Positions 1 to 9,720 of a stretch of DNA of 64,000 bases are shown here, in pieces. The position numbers and the translations under genes are program-made. The DNA is from Saprospiraceae bacterium (GTDB taxonomy: Bacteria; Bacteroidota; Bacteroidia; Chitinophagales; Saprospiraceae), in NCBI GenBank assembly GCA_020629315.1, contig JAHDDO010000007.1, forward strand, positions 48,453 to 112,452. Reading direction: 5' to 3'. Under the pieces are notes generated by a model that was not told the DNA's origin, ran no database searches, and saw nothing but the letters and a program-made list of their open reading frames with translations. Numbering within the stretch: position 1 is the stretch's first letter; every line of letters starts with the position of its first letter.

Positions 1-1060
1 AGGCAGCCACTCCATACATAAAAGCCCTACCCAATAAGACAAAAGAAGCCCCCGAATGAATAGCTCGGATAATATCTAAACCCGAACGAATACCGCTGTC
101 AAAAATCAAAGGCACCCTATCTCCTATTTCTGAGTATATGTTTTTTAGCGCGCTGAGACTACTAATAGCACCATCAAATTGTCGACCACCATGGTTAGAA
201 ACAACGATAGCATCAAATCCGATTTTGATTGCTTTTTTCGCATCTTTTGGGTGCAATATTCCTTTAATAATCATGGGACCTTCCCATTCGGAACGCAAGG
301 CTTTACAATAGTCCCAATCTAAAGCCCCTCGCCAATGCTCGTCCACAAATTGACTTACGAGGTCCAATCGTTTTGCCTTTGTATATGGAGCCACAGTAGC
401 TAGCTTAGGCATACCATGAAGCAGTGTTTGGTAACTCCAGCTAGGTCTTACCACACCCTGACCTATCAATCGAAAATCTAAAATTGGGGGTGCTTTTAAT
501 CCCGCTTTTTTCGTTCGTTCCCTACGCGAAGGGATCGGTACATCCGCGGTTACTACTAGGGTGGAAAACCCATTTTCTTGTGCTCGCTGTAAAAGGTCTT
601 TACGAATGGCTGCTTTCTTTGGTGGATATAATTGGAACCAAGGTTTTTCGCCAGCTATCGGTCCAATTTTTTCGGGTGTACTACAAGATACGGTGCTAAG
701 GCAAAAAGGTATATCCATAGCTGCGGCTGAAGTAGCCATTATTTTTTCCGCCCCAGGCCACATGAATCCAGCCATACCTATCGGCGCGATCCCAAATGGT
801 AATCGATAAGAAACATCTAGCAGAGTACAATCTAATGACGGTTCGACTAAACCCTTGCAAAATCTAGGTATAAAAGATACATCTTGGATATCTGAAATGT
901 TTCTATCCAATAATTTTTCGGAGCCTGTCCCTGTCTCTAAATACGCCCAAGCCGAAACGGGTATTCGCTTCTTTGCCTTTTGGGCAAGATCTGCTACCGA
1001 AGGGTATCGGTTTAATAGCTTTTCTCGCTTGGAACGATATGTATGAATAGCAGGGTCCAT
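1..1060 (-). CDS. FMN-dependent alpha-hydroxy-acid dehydrogenase, C-terminus cut by window edge
   Basis: Oxidises an L-2-hydroxy acid (lactate-like) using FMN; the family includes L-lactate dehydrogenase LldD, lactate monooxygenase and glycolate oxidase. I translated the minus strand by hand from ATG at 1060: it reads MDPAIHTYRSKRE and stays open to the edge of the window. The family signature SNHGGRQFDG, with the catalytic His and the substrate-binding Arg, lies near positions 160-195, and the FMN-phosphate region FDSGIRSGLDIIRA and VLLGRAFMYG near positions 10-105. About 353 codons are present, so only the last few tens of residues should be missing. No signal peptide or membrane segment, so cytosolic. 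The exact substrate cannot be read from the sequence. Confidence 0.9.
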   Translation of the reverse strand, partial: MDPAIHTYRSKREKLLNRYPSVADLAQKAKKRIPVSAWAYLETGTGSEKLLDRNISDIQDVSFIPRFCKGLVEPSLDCTLLDVSYRLPFGIAPIGMAGFMWPGAEKIMATSAAAMDIPFCLSTVSCSTPEKIGPIAGEKPWFQLYPPKKAAIRKDLLQRAQENGFSTLVVTADVPIPSRRERTKKAGLKAPPILDFRLIGQGVVRPSWSYQTLLHGMPKLATVAPYTKAKRLDLVSQFVDEHWRGALDWDYCKALRSEWEGPMIIKGILHPKDAKKAIKIGFDAIVVSNHGGRQFDGAISSLSALKNIYSEIGDRVPLIFDSGIRSGLDIIRAIHSGASFVLLGRAFMYGVAA

Positions 1061-1133
1061 TTTTTACAAGGACAATCTGATAACTAGTACAGCATTTTCT
1101 GTACCATCTTATAGGTGGAAATAGTAAATGCTT

Positions 1134-2714
1134 CTAAAACTCACTAGAATCGTGAAACGAAATCTCAGGATGATTTTCCATAACAGTGTTTAATGACCAG
1201 GCCGAATCCGCTAAAAACACGGCATTGCCATCCTTATCTTTGGCCATATTATTTCTCCTGCGCTTCGCAAATTCTTTAAAGGCTACTTCGTCTTCCCAGC
1301 TTAACCACAACGCTTTATGAATATTGATGGGCTCATAACTACACGATGCACCATATTCATGCTCTAGTCGGTATTGAATGACATCAAATTGGAGTGCACC
1401 CACCGTACCAATGATTTTTCTGGCTGAATCTTCTTTCACAAATAACTGGGCAACACCTTCATCCATCAGCTGATCGATACCCTTTTGCAGCTGTTTAGAT
1501 TTCATTGGATTTGCATTATTAACAAATCTAAATTGCTCGGGAGAGAAACTAGGTATCCCTTTAAAGTGCAAGACTTCTCCTTCGGTTAGCGCATCACCGA
1601 TTTTAAAATTACCCGAATCATATAGGCCGATGATATCCCCCGGGTATGCGTGGTCAATAACAGACTTCTTAGCCGCCATAAATGCAGTGGGGTTTGAAAA
1701 TTTCATTTTCTTCTCTTGCCGTACATGCAGGTAATTGGTGTTCCGTTCAAACGTGCCGGAGGTGATTCTCAAAAACGCAATTCTGTCTCTATGTTTAGGA
1801 TCCATGTTCGCATGGATCTTAAATACAAAGCCCGTAAATTTTTCTTCTGTAGGAGCCACCATGCGTTGTTCCGTTTCTCGAGGCAAGGGATTTGGAGCAA
1901 TATCTACAAAACAATCTAGCAGTTCTTTAACCCCAAAATTATTAATGGCACTCCCGAAGAAAACCGGATTTAATAAACCTTCTTCATACATCTCTTGATC
2001 AAACTCAGGATATACATCTTTTATGAGTTTCACTTCTTCTCGCAATGTATCTGCTAATGATTGGCCTACTTTTTCGTCTAGTATCCCATCATTCAAATCT
2101 TCTATGACTAAGGTGTCCTCTTCTGATTGTTTTCCATGAGCACTAAATAAGATAAGTTTATTATCATATAGGCTATATACCCCTCTAAAGCGTTGACCCA
2201 TCCCTACTGGCCAACTTAAGGGACATACACTCATATCAAGCTTTGCTTCTACTTCATCTAATAAGTCAAAGCCATCCTTCCCCTCACGATCTAATTTATT
2301 TATGAAAACAATCATGGGCGTATTCCTACGCTTGCACACACCCACTAGGTTTTCTGTCTGCTCCTCGACTCCTTTAGCTACATCGATAACCACAATAGCA
2401 CTGTCTACAGCCGTCAAGGTTCGATAGGTATCTTCGGCAAAATCCTTGTGGCCTGGCGTATCCAGAATATTAATCTTTTTATCTCTATAATTAAAAGCCA
2501 TCACTGATGTGGCAACGGATATTCCCCTTTGCCGTTCAATGTCCATAAAATCCGATGTTGCCGCTTTTTTGATTTTATTAGATTTTACAGCTCCAGCCAC
2601 TTGGATAGCGCCACCAAAAAGTAACAGCTTTTCAGTAAGTGTCGTCTTACCCGCATCTGGGTGACTGACTATACCAAAGGTTTTTCTCAACTTTATTTCG
2701 TCTATTAGACTCAT
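1134..2714 (-). CDS. prfC: Peptide chain release factor 3 (RF3), translational GTPase
   Basis: GTPase that removes RF1/RF2 from the ribosome after peptide release. At 526 residues it has the usual length. The G domain is complete: P-loop [13 protein letters not shown] near residue 17, switch I region with [21 protein letters not shown] near residue 86, and NKLDREG near residue 140. The family's C-terminal part follows, with [18 protein letters not shown] -7 promoter element lies directly upstream. The ATG start gives the canonical N-terminus of the family. Cytosolic; no oddities seen. Confidence 0.97.
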   Translation of the reverse strand: MSLIDEIKLRKTFGIVSHPDAGKTTLTEKLLLFGGAIQVAGAVKSNKIKKAATSDFMDIERQRGISVATSVMAFNYRDKKINILDTPGHKDFAEDTYRTLTAVDSAIVVIDVAKGVEEQTENLVGVCKRRNTPMIVFINKLDREGKDGFDLLDEVEAKLDMSVCPLSWPVGMGQRFRGVYSLYDNKLILFSAHGKQSEEDTLVIEDLNDGILDEKVGQSLADTLREEVKLIKDVYPEFDQEMYEEGLLNPVFFGSAINNFGVKELLDCFVDIAPNPLPRETEQRMVAPTEEKFTGFVFKIHANMDPKHRDRIAFLRITSGTFERNTNYLHVRQEKKMKFSNPTAFMAAKKSVIDHAYPGDIIGLYDSGNFKIGDALTEGEVLHFKGIPSFSPEQFRFVNNANPMKSKQLQKGIDQLMDEGVAQLFVKEDSARKIIGTVGALQFDVIQYRLEHEYGASCSYEPINIHKALWLSWEDEVAFKEFAKRRRNNMAKDKDGNAVFLADSAWSLNTVMENHPEISFHDSSEF

Positions 2715-2732
2715 CTTCTAGATAATGTGCCG

Positions 2733-2740
2733 CAAAGGTA
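2733..2740 (-). promoter_or_regulatory. Probable prfC promoter, -7 element
   Basis: On the minus strand the bases read TACCTTTG, an exact match to the Bacteroidota -7 consensus TAnnTTTG, ending about 19 bases before the prfC ATG. No clear TTTG is present at -33, only a T-rich stretch, so the call rests on the -7 element and its position. Confidence 0.5.
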
Positions 2741-2762
2741 ATTGACTCGATTAAATAAAAAG

Positions 2763-5700
2763 TTAGTGGGTCGATTTTTCAGAAGGACTATTTTGCAGAT
2801 TCGCTTCTATGCAAGACTCTATGAACGCATCGAACTCTATTCCTGTAGGAATCTCAAAGCCCGCATCCAAACTAATGGTATCACCGGCTAAGAATAAAAG
2901 GTTTGTCATATTTTGTGACCCATCACTTCGCAAGGATTGTATCGCCGCATTTATAATTTCTGGTGCTATTTCAAAATCCAAGTCTAATTCATCACATAAG
3001 TAGTTACCTGGACAATCTTCATCGACAATACCATCACAATCATTATCAATACCATCACAAATTTCGACAGCGAAAGGATGAACTAGATGATCAGAATCAT
3101 CGCAGTCATCTCGATTAGCAACATAGTTAGCTAGATTATTCTGACAGTGATAAAGACTATCGGTACTTCCTCCAAAACCATCGCCATCTTCATCAAAATA
3201 TAGCGTATAGATGGTATCACAATCTGGCAGAAGGTAGGTATTTATTGTGTCGCAATAACTGCTCGCATTTGATGCATTCGCACAAGCAATATTTAGGACC
3301 TTGTCTAATTGTAATAAGGCTATGTCATCTATATACCACCCTTCTTCTACTGTATTATTATCAGAGCCAAAGACAAAGCGAAACGAAATACTTTGTCCCT
3401 CATACGAACTTACATCCACTATGGACTGAATGTACCCTTCACTATTTCCCGTAAACGCCGGCGTGTTAGCAATGCCATCATTGCTACTATCTCCCAAGGT
3501 ACCATTGTAGGGGTTTAAAATAAATGCGTCTTCTACTAGTGTCCAAGTGGATCCCGCATCTTCACTTAGCTCTACATATCCACCATCCCAGGCCAACTCC
3601 GTATTATATGAGTGCCAAAAACTGAAGGCTTGATTTGGTCCAATGTCCATTTCTGGTCCTTCAAGATATTGGGTGTTATCAGCTGGCGCATTTTCAACAA
3701 ACCAACATTGGGCACCGCTTCTTGATCCAATGGTATTTATTTGAAATGCATCAGTCCCTAATCCACTTTCACTCAACCATTCGGTCACAGATGACTCTAT
3801 ATTATCAAAATAGAAAACACTGTCAAGCTGGACATTGGACAACACACTAAAATCACACATCGTATCGGCTCCTGGCAATAATTGTGGAACTTGTAAATCA
3901 ATAGTGCTTTCAGAAATACTCCCCCAACTTAGAGTACCACTCACATAGTCAACATTTGATGACAGCGTATCTAACGCTTGGATAATCGTAACTGTATCTT
4001 CTAGATTATTAAATAAATGAATATTGTACGCTAACGTATCTGTATAAACTATACTCTTAGCTGCCATTTTCTGTACCCCAAAAATGCTTTGACATACAGG
4101 CGGGAGATCGAAGGCTTCGGTCCCATCTGACCTAGAGTCTGGGCTACCTTGATCGGCCCCAAAACCAAGGCCTCTATCAGCAAAAGCTTCCCAAATGAGG
4201 CACGTATTATCACCATTATACAGTAACTGATCAGCCATGATGATAGCATCTCTACCATCTATAAACCCAGGCGAACAAGGCTGGATTTTCAGGGCCTCCA
4301 AGACTAAATGTAAGGCAATGTTATTACCCCCTACGCCATTATATATATCCGTATCAAAGCCATGGCTATCGATTAACTTCCATGTCATATCCCAGAGCAT
4401 AGAACACCAAACCGAACCAACTCCGTGAGGTACAGAAAGTACTTTTATAGAATCATAGGTAACTGGATTTATCGCCAAATCAGTAGAGTATGGATAGGGC
4501 CTGATACCCACCCCTCCTATACTGTCATTTTCGAGATAATTGCCAATCCCCCGAGCATCAGAGCCGAGGTCATCAGTATCCATGGTAATTAAAACAGCCA
4601 AATAATCACTCCAGCCCTCACCCATCTGCTCTTCATTATATAGACAAGACGTAGTACTAGGGCCACCGGTCAATCGATTGGAAACCCCATGACCATATTC
4701 GTGTAAAATAACCCCATTGTCCAGATCACTATCCCTGTAATGAGGCCCAAATAATTCTATACTCAACTCAACGGGAAAATTAGCTTTTAAGGTGTCACAA
4801 TCTTCTTTTGACAACATGACCGATGGAATCGTAATGGTGCTGTCTAGCCCACCCATATTGAAAATCGGATTGTTGTTACTGTTACAAATTATAGCGGCTA
4901 TAGCCCCAGCTTCTTGCGCATGTTTGACTTTCATTACAAACGGACAACTACCTCTATCTATTAAAGCGATCTTGCCATCTAGATCATTACTTATAGGATC
5001 GCAAGCAAGGATTGGTTCCGCCTCCAATAATTCTCCTTCAAAAAATCCTGCAGCCGTGCCAAAGTTTGCAACTTTTGATGCATATGGGCCTTCGATAGAG
5101 ACTGGGGAAGAAACATCAACGATTGGGTCGTCGATCTCAATCTGCCAATTGAACATTTGCATTCTTGGATTTTCCCCATCTGGAGGTGTAGAAAAATTAG
5201 CATTATTTAATCCAGAGCCATCTTGACATTCTGCCAGCACATGATCATTTTCAATACCTAGATTATCATAATTATTGCTTTGAAAATTTCCAGCAGCTTC
5301 AGTAAATGAGTATTGATAAAGGATATCATGCGCCAGATTGTTCCAGTAAAATAAGTTCGTTATGGCTGCATCCAGGTAATAAATAGGTTGTTGGGTATCC
5401 AGTTGCATTGGAAAGTCAAAGCATAATTCTGTACCCCCATCAGGCGAATGACCTGGCATATTTTCATCTGCTAAATCCTCATAGGCAAACACATTGTTTC
5501 CTCGTGTGATGCTATACTCTTCACCGGCAATGCCATCCGTATCATGCCATCCGAACGGAGATGCATTTAATGCAGCATCCCAAGGGGCTGTCTCAATGCT
5601 GCGGTCTCCATAAAGTGGGCTTTCTATCGGAAATGCGAAGACATTATATGATTCTGAAGTAGCATCCATGGCATATTTACTGGCTGCTTTTTCATTACAC

Positions 5701-6341
5701 TTTTTAGTATGCACATTATTATGGTCATGGTTATGTCCAAAAGAACATACATCTGTCCAATCAGACTTTTGGACCAAACTAAAATCATCGATTGATAAAA
5801 ATAGATCCCACCATATATCGGTTTCATTTTGGTAGATACTAACTTCCCAACAAGGAAGTATAGCTTTTCCTTTTTGAATATACATTTGTTGAACTCGGAT
5901 GTTCTCAGAACTGCCTTCCTGTATTCGAAACACCTTTCTGTTATTGACGTCACCGATTGAGCGAAGATGTATATTACTTCTTTCTATATCCAAAATCTCT
6001 AGTGCGGCCTCTATAGCTTGCTTATGAGATTGACGATCCTCCATTAGAGCAATAGGCTCAGAATACGTAACTCTTTTGTTTTCAAAAAGCAAGGTACCAT
6101 CTGCGCGTAATACAATTGTTGAGACTTTATTCAGGATATCAAATCCATCGTATTGTTGATTAAAATATAAATAATGTATGTCTTTATCAGGGTGTGAATA
6201 TTGGTCACTTAATCTAAATTCAGAGGAGCTATTCGTATTAGCTAGTAATATACTTTTACCTATATCAACCAGTTGAGATTGAGTGAATGAAAATATAGGA
6301 ACGCTGAAAAGCAAGAATAGAATGAACACATTCCGGTTCAT
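2763..6341 (-). CDS. Secreted M36 (fungalysin-type) zinc metalloprotease with PA and MopE-type metal-binding regions
   Basis: Exported protease of 1192 residues. A signal peptide spans residues 1 to about 21 (NVFILFLLFSVPIFSFTQS). Then come a propeptide-like region, a protease-associated (PA) domain around residues 430-520 (IALIDRGSCPFVMK) inserted in the catalytic region, the zinc motif HEYGH near residue 545, and the third-ligand motif GEGWSDY near residue 575, both typical of M36. After the catalytic domain there is a region with a beta-sandwich (MAM or jellyroll-like) look, then around residues 1045-1115 a putative metal-binding repeat (DEDGDGFGG, DDCDDSD, CDGIDNDCDGIVDEDC). The last 60 residues resemble a Bacteroidota C-terminal stack domain (AGDTISLDAGFEIPTG), possibly a surface-sorting signal; that part is inference. 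Has its own promoter. Confidence 0.9.
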   Translation of the reverse strand: MNRNVFILFLLFSVPIFSFTQSQLVDIGKSILLANTNSSSEFRLSDQYSHPDKDIHYLYFNQQYDGFDILNKVSTIVLRADGTLLFENKRVTYSEPIALMEDRQSHKQAIEAALEILDIERSNIHLRSIGDVNNRKVFRIQEGSSENIRVQQMYIQKGKAILPCWEVSIYQNETDIWWDLFLSIDDFSLVQKSDWTDVCSFGHNHDHNNVHTKKCNEKAASKYAMDATSESYNVFAFPIESPLYGDRSIETAPWDAALNASPFGWHDTDGIAGEEYSITRGNNVFAYEDLADENMPGHSPDGGTELCFDFPMQLDTQQPIYYLDAAITNLFYWNNLAHDILYQYSFTEAAGNFQSNNYDNLGIENDHVLAECQDGSGLNNANFSTPPDGENPRMQMFNWQIEIDDPIVDVSSPVSIEGPYASKVANFGTAAGFFEGELLEAEPILACDPISNDLDGKIALIDRGSCPFVMKVKHAQEAGAIAAIICNSNNNPIFNMGGLDSTITIPSVMLSKEDCDTLKANFPVELSIELFGPHYRDSDLDNGVILHEYGHGVSNRLTGGPSTTSCLYNEEQMGEGWSDYLAVLITMDTDDLGSDARGIGNYLENDSIGGVGIRPYPYSTDLAINPVTYDSIKVLSVPHGVGSVWCSMLWDMTWKLIDSHGFDTDIYNGVGGNNIALHLVLEALKIQPCSPGFIDGRDAIIMADQLLYNGDNTCLIWEAFADRGLGFGADQGSPDSRSDGTEAFDLPPVCQSIFGVQKMAAKSIVYTDTLAYNIHLFNNLEDTVTIIQALDTLSSNVDYVSGTLSWGSISESTIDLQVPQLLPGADTMCDFSVLSNVQLDSVFYFDNIESSVTEWLSESGLGTDAFQINTIGSRSGAQCWFVENAPADNTQYLEGPEMDIGPNQAFSFWHSYNTELAWDGGYVELSEDAGSTWTLVEDAFILNPYNGTLGDSSNDGIANTPAFTGNSEGYIQSIVDVSSYEGQSISFRFVFGSDNNTVEEGWYIDDIALLQLDKVLNIACANASNASSYCDTINTYLLPDCDTIYTLYFDEDGDGFGGSTDSLYHCQNNLANYVANRDDCDDSDHLVHPFAVEICDGIDNDCDGIVDEDCPGNYLCDELDLDFEIAPEIINAAIQSLRSDGSQNMTNLLFLAGDTISLDAGFEIPTGIEFDAFIESCIEANLQNSPSEKSTH

Positions 6342-6369
6342 AAAGTGGTTTCGATTTTGAGAATTCGAC

Positions 6370-6398
6370 CAAATATACTTAAAAACAGCTAGTTCAAA
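6370..6398 (-). promoter_or_regulatory. Promoter of the M36 protease gene
   Basis: Minus strand: TTTG at 6398-6395, a 17-base spacer, then TATATTTG at 6377-6370. This is a full match to the Bacteroidota form TTTG-N17-23-TAnnTTTG. The ATG is 29 bases downstream of the -7 element. Confidence 0.65.
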
Positions 6399-6438
6399 GC
6401 TTTGTGTTAAGTGAAGGGGTGTTATATTCCAGTTGAGT

Positions 6439-6446
6439 TATATTTG
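6439..6446 (+). promoter_or_regulatory. Probable antiporter promoter, -7 element
   Basis: TATATTTG is an exact TAnnTTTG match 20 bases before ATG 6466. A possible upstream TTG start at 6433 would lie before this element and so would not be in the mRNA, which favours the ATG. No -33 TTTG at the right distance was found. Confidence 0.5.
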
Positions 6447-6465
6447 TACAAACCAATCACGGACC

Positions 6466-8295
6466 ATGTTAGAATACGCGAGCATAATTGTACTAGGAAT
6501 TTTAGCCCAATGGATAGCTTGGAGAACTAAAGTACCTGCGATATTACCCCTCATTATTATTGGTTTATTAGTGGGCCCTATTTCTACTTTGTTTATGGAG
6601 GGAGGTGAAAAATTCATTGAACCGATATGGAATCCTGAAACGAATCATGGTCTATTTCCAGGTGAGAGTTTATTCTATTTTGTTTCACTTTCCATTGGAA
6701 TCATTTTATTTGAAGGAGGTTTAACACTAAAACGAAGCGAGATAAAAGATGTAGGTCCGTCTATTTTAAAATTGATCACGTTAGGTAGTTTAATCACTTT
6801 CATTTTGTCTGGATTAGCTGCATGGGGAATTTTAGGTATAAGTCCAACCATTGCATTCCTTTTTGGTGCTTTGATTATAGTTACAGGTCCCACTGTAATT
6901 GCTCCTATTTTACGAAATGTACCCCTCAATAAAAATGTTTCTACTGTATTAAAGTGGGAAGGCATTCTTATTGATCCGATTGGCGCATTGACCGCTGTTT
7001 TAGTCTTCGAGTTTATTAATGCGGGAGGGGATCATTTTACTGCCCACGCCTTAAAACAATTTGGTCTAATCGTTGCAGTTGGGGCAGGCCTAGGTTCATT
7101 GAGTGCTTATGGCTTGTATCTGCTACTAAAAAACCACTTAATTCCTCACTACCTAATCAATGTCTTTACCTTGGCATTGGTATTGATGGTATTTGTGGTT
7201 TCTGACGAACTAGTGCACGAGTCAGGACTTTTAACCGTGGTTCTTATGGGCCTTATATTGGGAAATCTAGATCTACCCAACTTTAAAGAAATACTTTACT
7301 TTAAAGAGTCACTGAGTATATTACTGATATCCATATTATTCATTTTGCTGTCCGCTAATATCGAGTTAGTGGATCTTCAACAATTACTTCACGTAAAGTA
7401 TCTATTGCTTTTCCTAGCTGTAATTTTAGTGATACGACCATTAGCCGTTTTTGCAAGTACTATTAATTCTAATCTCAACTTAAATGAAAAGCTATTTATT
7501 AGTTGGATGGGACCAAGAGGTATTGTGGCAGCAGGTATTGCATCTTTGTTTGGATTAAAGCTTACACTCAACGGCGTTGAATATGCTTCTCTGGTCGCTC
7601 CATTAGTATTCATGATTGTATTAGGTACAGTTCTTTTAAATGCAACGACTGCAAATCTTGTAGCAAGAATGTTGAAAGTTATCCAAGAAGCAGCCAATGG
7701 AATTCTAATTATTGGTGCTCACAAAGCCTCACGATTAATAGCTAAGTATCTTGATGACAATGGAAGACAAGTTGTTGTAGTTGATAATAATGCTTCCAAT
7801 ATTGATAGGATAGTGAAAGAAGGATTGAATGGACAACAATATGATATTTACTCTGATGGCTTATCAGATAATTATGAACTCAATGACATAGGTTATATAA
7901 TGGCGATGACTGGGAGCAATGAAGTAAATAAATTTGCTATAAATAAGTACGGAGAAGAACTAGGAAGTCAAGGAGCCTATAGATTAATATCTGCGAAAGA
8001 AATGAAGGATACCAGCCTAAATCCTACGGATGGGCTTTTCTCTCAAACGGATGATTATATAAATCTGAGTGAAGTAGCAAGAGACTACCCTAGCATTCAT
8101 GAGCTTCCAGTCAACAATTCTGAAGAACTCAAGTCAGCATTAGAGGCTGTATATGAAACTACAAGTGCTATTCCTTTATTTGTTAAGCAATCTAATGGCA
8201 AGATTGATATCATCACTTCCAATGTACCAAACTATGAGGTGCAAGAAAGTAGTCATTTTGTCTATTTAGGCAAAAACATAGATAAAACATCATAA
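6466..8295 (+). CDS. Cation:proton antiporter with C-terminal TrkA-type NAD-binding domain
   Basis: Inner-membrane exchanger of 609 residues exporting Na+ or K+ against H+. Residues 1 to about 400 form a dense series of hydrophobic segments in the NhaP/CPA arrangement, including GALIIVTGPTVIAPILR and WEGILIDPIGALTAV, which carry the transport-site acidic and polar residues, and WMGPRGIVAAGIASLFG. From about residue 410 a Rossmann domain begins (GILIIGAHKASRLIAKYLDDNG, then VVVVDNN), as in TrkA-N modules that gate such transporters with NAD(H). I chose ATG 6466 over TTG 6433 because of the promoter position. Divergent from the protease gene. Ion specificity cannot be read; CPA1 versus CPA2 assignment is uncertain. 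Confidence 0.88.
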   Translation: MLEYASIIVLGILAQWIAWRTKVPAILPLIIIGLLVGPISTLFMEGGEKFIEPIWNPETNHGLFPGESLFYFVSLSIGIILFEGGLTLKRSEIKDVGPSILKLITLGSLITFILSGLAAWGILGISPTIAFLFGALIIVTGPTVIAPILRNVPLNKNVSTVLKWEGILIDPIGALTAVLVFEFINAGGDHFTAHALKQFGLIVAVGAGLGSLSAYGLYLLLKNHLIPHYLINVFTLALVLMVFVVSDELVHESGLLTVVLMGLILGNLDLPNFKEILYFKESLSILLISILFILLSANIELVDLQQLLHVKYLLLFLAVILVIRPLAVFASTINSNLNLNEKLFISWMGPRGIVAAGIASLFGLKLTLNGVEYASLVAPLVFMIVLGTVLLNATTANLVARMLKVIQEAANGILIIGAHKASRLIAKYLDDNGRQVVVVDNNASNIDRIVKEGLNGQQYDIYSDGLSDNYELNDIGYIMAMTGSNEVNKFAINKYGEELGSQGAYRLISAKEMKDTSLNPTDGLFSQTDDYINLSEVARDYPSIHELPVNNSEELKSALEAVYETTSAIPLFVKQSNGKIDIITSNVPNYEVQESSHFVYLGKNIDKTS

Positions 8296-8453
8296 TATAT
8301 AGTGAAATGATTAAGTGTTGATTATCTATGTTTTTCGCTTTCACCTACACCAATTGAGGGTTTTCACCTATTTTTTAGTGAAAATACTTGCTTAGGCTTA
8401 AATGTTAACATATCTTTATAATGCTTACCTCAAAAAAGGTAGTGTTGGAATTC

Positions 8454-8482
8454 TTGGTCAGTATGACCTGACCTTACATTTG
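8454..8482 (+). promoter_or_regulatory. Promoter in front of a candidate small RNA
   Basis: TTG at 8454-8456, an 18-base spacer, then TACATTTG (exact TAnnTTTG) at 8475-8482. No open frame follows; a terminator follows about 45 bases later. It is 160 bases beyond the antiporter stop codon, so it does not obviously serve a protein gene. Confidence 0.45.
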
Positions 8483-8488
8483 TAATTG

Positions 8489-8554
8489 CGACCTAAGCTT
8501 TTACAAGTTTTGCTGATAAAAATTAAGCACCTCATCTTGACGGTGCTTTTTTTT
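8489..8554 (+). ncRNA. Candidate small RNA of about 65 nt between promoter and terminator
   Basis: The stretch lies between a Bacteroidota-type promoter ending at 8482 and a 7-bp hairpin with an eight-T tract ending at 8554. It has no ATG-initiated frame. The start is inferred as about 6 bases after the -7 element. Its 3' end touches the stop codon of the convergent minus-strand gene, so it could also act as an antisense or 3'-end element. No known RNA family was recognised. Confidence 0.35.
8525..8554 (+). terminator. Rho-independent terminator
   Basis: AAGCACC at 8525-8531, a 10-base loop, GGTGCTT at 8542-8548, then a T run. Oriented for plus-strand transcription. It would end the candidate small RNA or read-through from the antiporter. 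Confidence 0.75.
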
Positions 8555-9065
8555 ATATATCCTTGAAATCTTTAAAAAATTGGTTCAACTCCTTAAAGTC
8601 TAGTGCCCCATTACTCATCTTTAAGTATTCGGAAATGGCTAGCGCCTTTTTAAGTCTAGTTGCAGATTGTTTAGGCTTTGCCACCATAAAAATAAGATTA
8701 CGTTGTTTCCCTGGGGTGAGAGCATGAAAATGTTTATCAGTGACTGGTTCTTGTTTAAGGAGCTCTCCGAATTCCTCCGGCATTTCCATTCCATATTTAC
8801 TAGTATCTTTTTCGATCTTCACAGAAATCTCATCTCCTTGCCAGAGACTTAGTTTCTTTCGAATTTCTTTATTCAGATTGATAAAATAACCCCCTTCACC
8901 GTCCGGCATAAATGCACAGTGAATTTTTATGTCATCATTAAAAATGCAAATAAATCTCCGGTCTTTTAAAGGTTGAAAATGTGACACCACATGTCCAGGT
9001 ACTTTCATATGGTAGGCCCACAAGTTGGACTCGAACTTATCTAGTTTAGTAGTAAATTCTATCAC
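8553..9065 (-). CDS. DUF1905 plus YdeI/OmpD-associated (OmdA) protein
   Basis: A 170-residue cytosolic protein. Residues 1 to about 95 look like DUF1905, a small beta-barrel (VPGHVVSHF, FNDDIKIHCAFMPDG, INLNKEIRKKLSLWQGDEI). The rest matches the helical OmdA/YdeI tail (PVTDKHFHALTPGKQRNLIFMVAKPKQSATRLKKA). The biochemical role of this family is not established; some members have been linked to protection from bacteriocins or general stress. The ATG overlaps the stop of the upstream YdeI-type gene (9062-9065), so the two are probably translated together. Confidence 0.8.
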   Translation of the reverse strand: MIEFTTKLDKFESNLWAYHMKVPGHVVSHFQPLKDRRFICIFNDDIKIHCAFMPDGEGGYFINLNKEIRKKLSLWQGDEISVKIEKDTSKYGMEMPEEFGELLKQEPVTDKHFHALTPGKQRNLIFMVAKPKQSATRLKKALAISEYLKMSNGALDFKELNQFFKDFKDI

Positions 9066-9658
9066 TTTGATCTATATTTATCGTTTAGTCCAATGCCATC
9101 AATGATCAACGATTTTATTTTCTTCAATCTACTTTCCTTTGTGGCCGCTCTCTTTGCATTACGAATGTATTCTTTGAATTCATTTTGTTTGCTTACAGAA
9201 AAGTTATTATACTGCTGCGCTAGTTCTTTATCATTATTTAAAGCTACTTGCAAAAGTTCAGGCATTTCTACTGGTCCCTTTTTTTCCGGTTTTATTTCTA
9301 AACCATCATCACTATTTCTCTTTGCCTCTTCTATATAAGCAACTATCATTTTTTCATTTATATCTTCCAAAGAAGTGAAGCGCCAATGACGTAGGCCAAC
9401 TGTTTTACCTTCCTGCACATTAATAAGGACTTGCAAAGGATCTGAAAGAAATACACCTTGATGAAACCAAATAGTAATAAAATCCTTGAAAGCGCCAATG
9501 CTTAGTACATTTTTACCATTCCACATATATATGGGTTGTAACCACTTTATCCCTTCTTCTAAATCACAAGAAATTGCCATTTCACGCAAAGCGAGTAAAA
9601 TTTCCTTTCTTGGATGATCTCCTTCAAAGTAATCATTAGCTGTTTTATACTTCTTCAT
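9062..9658 (-). CDS. DUF1801/YdeI-family protein
   Basis: A 198-residue cytosolic protein with a DUF1801-type (YdhG-like) N-terminal domain, residues 1 to about 120 (EGIKWLQPIYMWNGKNVLSI, DFITIWFHQGVFLSD), and an OmdA-like helical tail (QQYNNFSVSKQNEFKEYIRNAKRAATKESRLKKI). It shares the tail type with the next gene, which it overlaps by 4 bases. The pair looks like two versions of the same head-plus-tail design with different heads. Function unknown. Divergent from the SET gene, with which it shares a short promoter region. Confidence 0.8.
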   Translation of the reverse strand: MKKYKTANDYFEGDHPRKEILLALREMAISCDLEEGIKWLQPIYMWNGKNVLSIGAFKDFITIWFHQGVFLSDPLQVLINVQEGKTVGLRHWRFTSLEDINEKMIVAYIEEAKRNSDDGLEIKPEKKGPVEMPELLQVALNNDKELAQQYNNFSVSKQNEFKEYIRNAKRAATKESRLKKIKSLIIDGIGLNDKYRSK

Positions 9659-9720
9659 TGATCTCAGAATATTTCTTCAAAATAAAGGGAAATAGTATTT
9701 TGACAAAATCTAAAACTTAT

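Noticed and set aside
4792..5226. 144-codon plus-strand open frame inside the M36 protease gene
   Set aside because: Lies wholly antisense to a gene with clear catalytic motifs and has no family resemblance or promoter.
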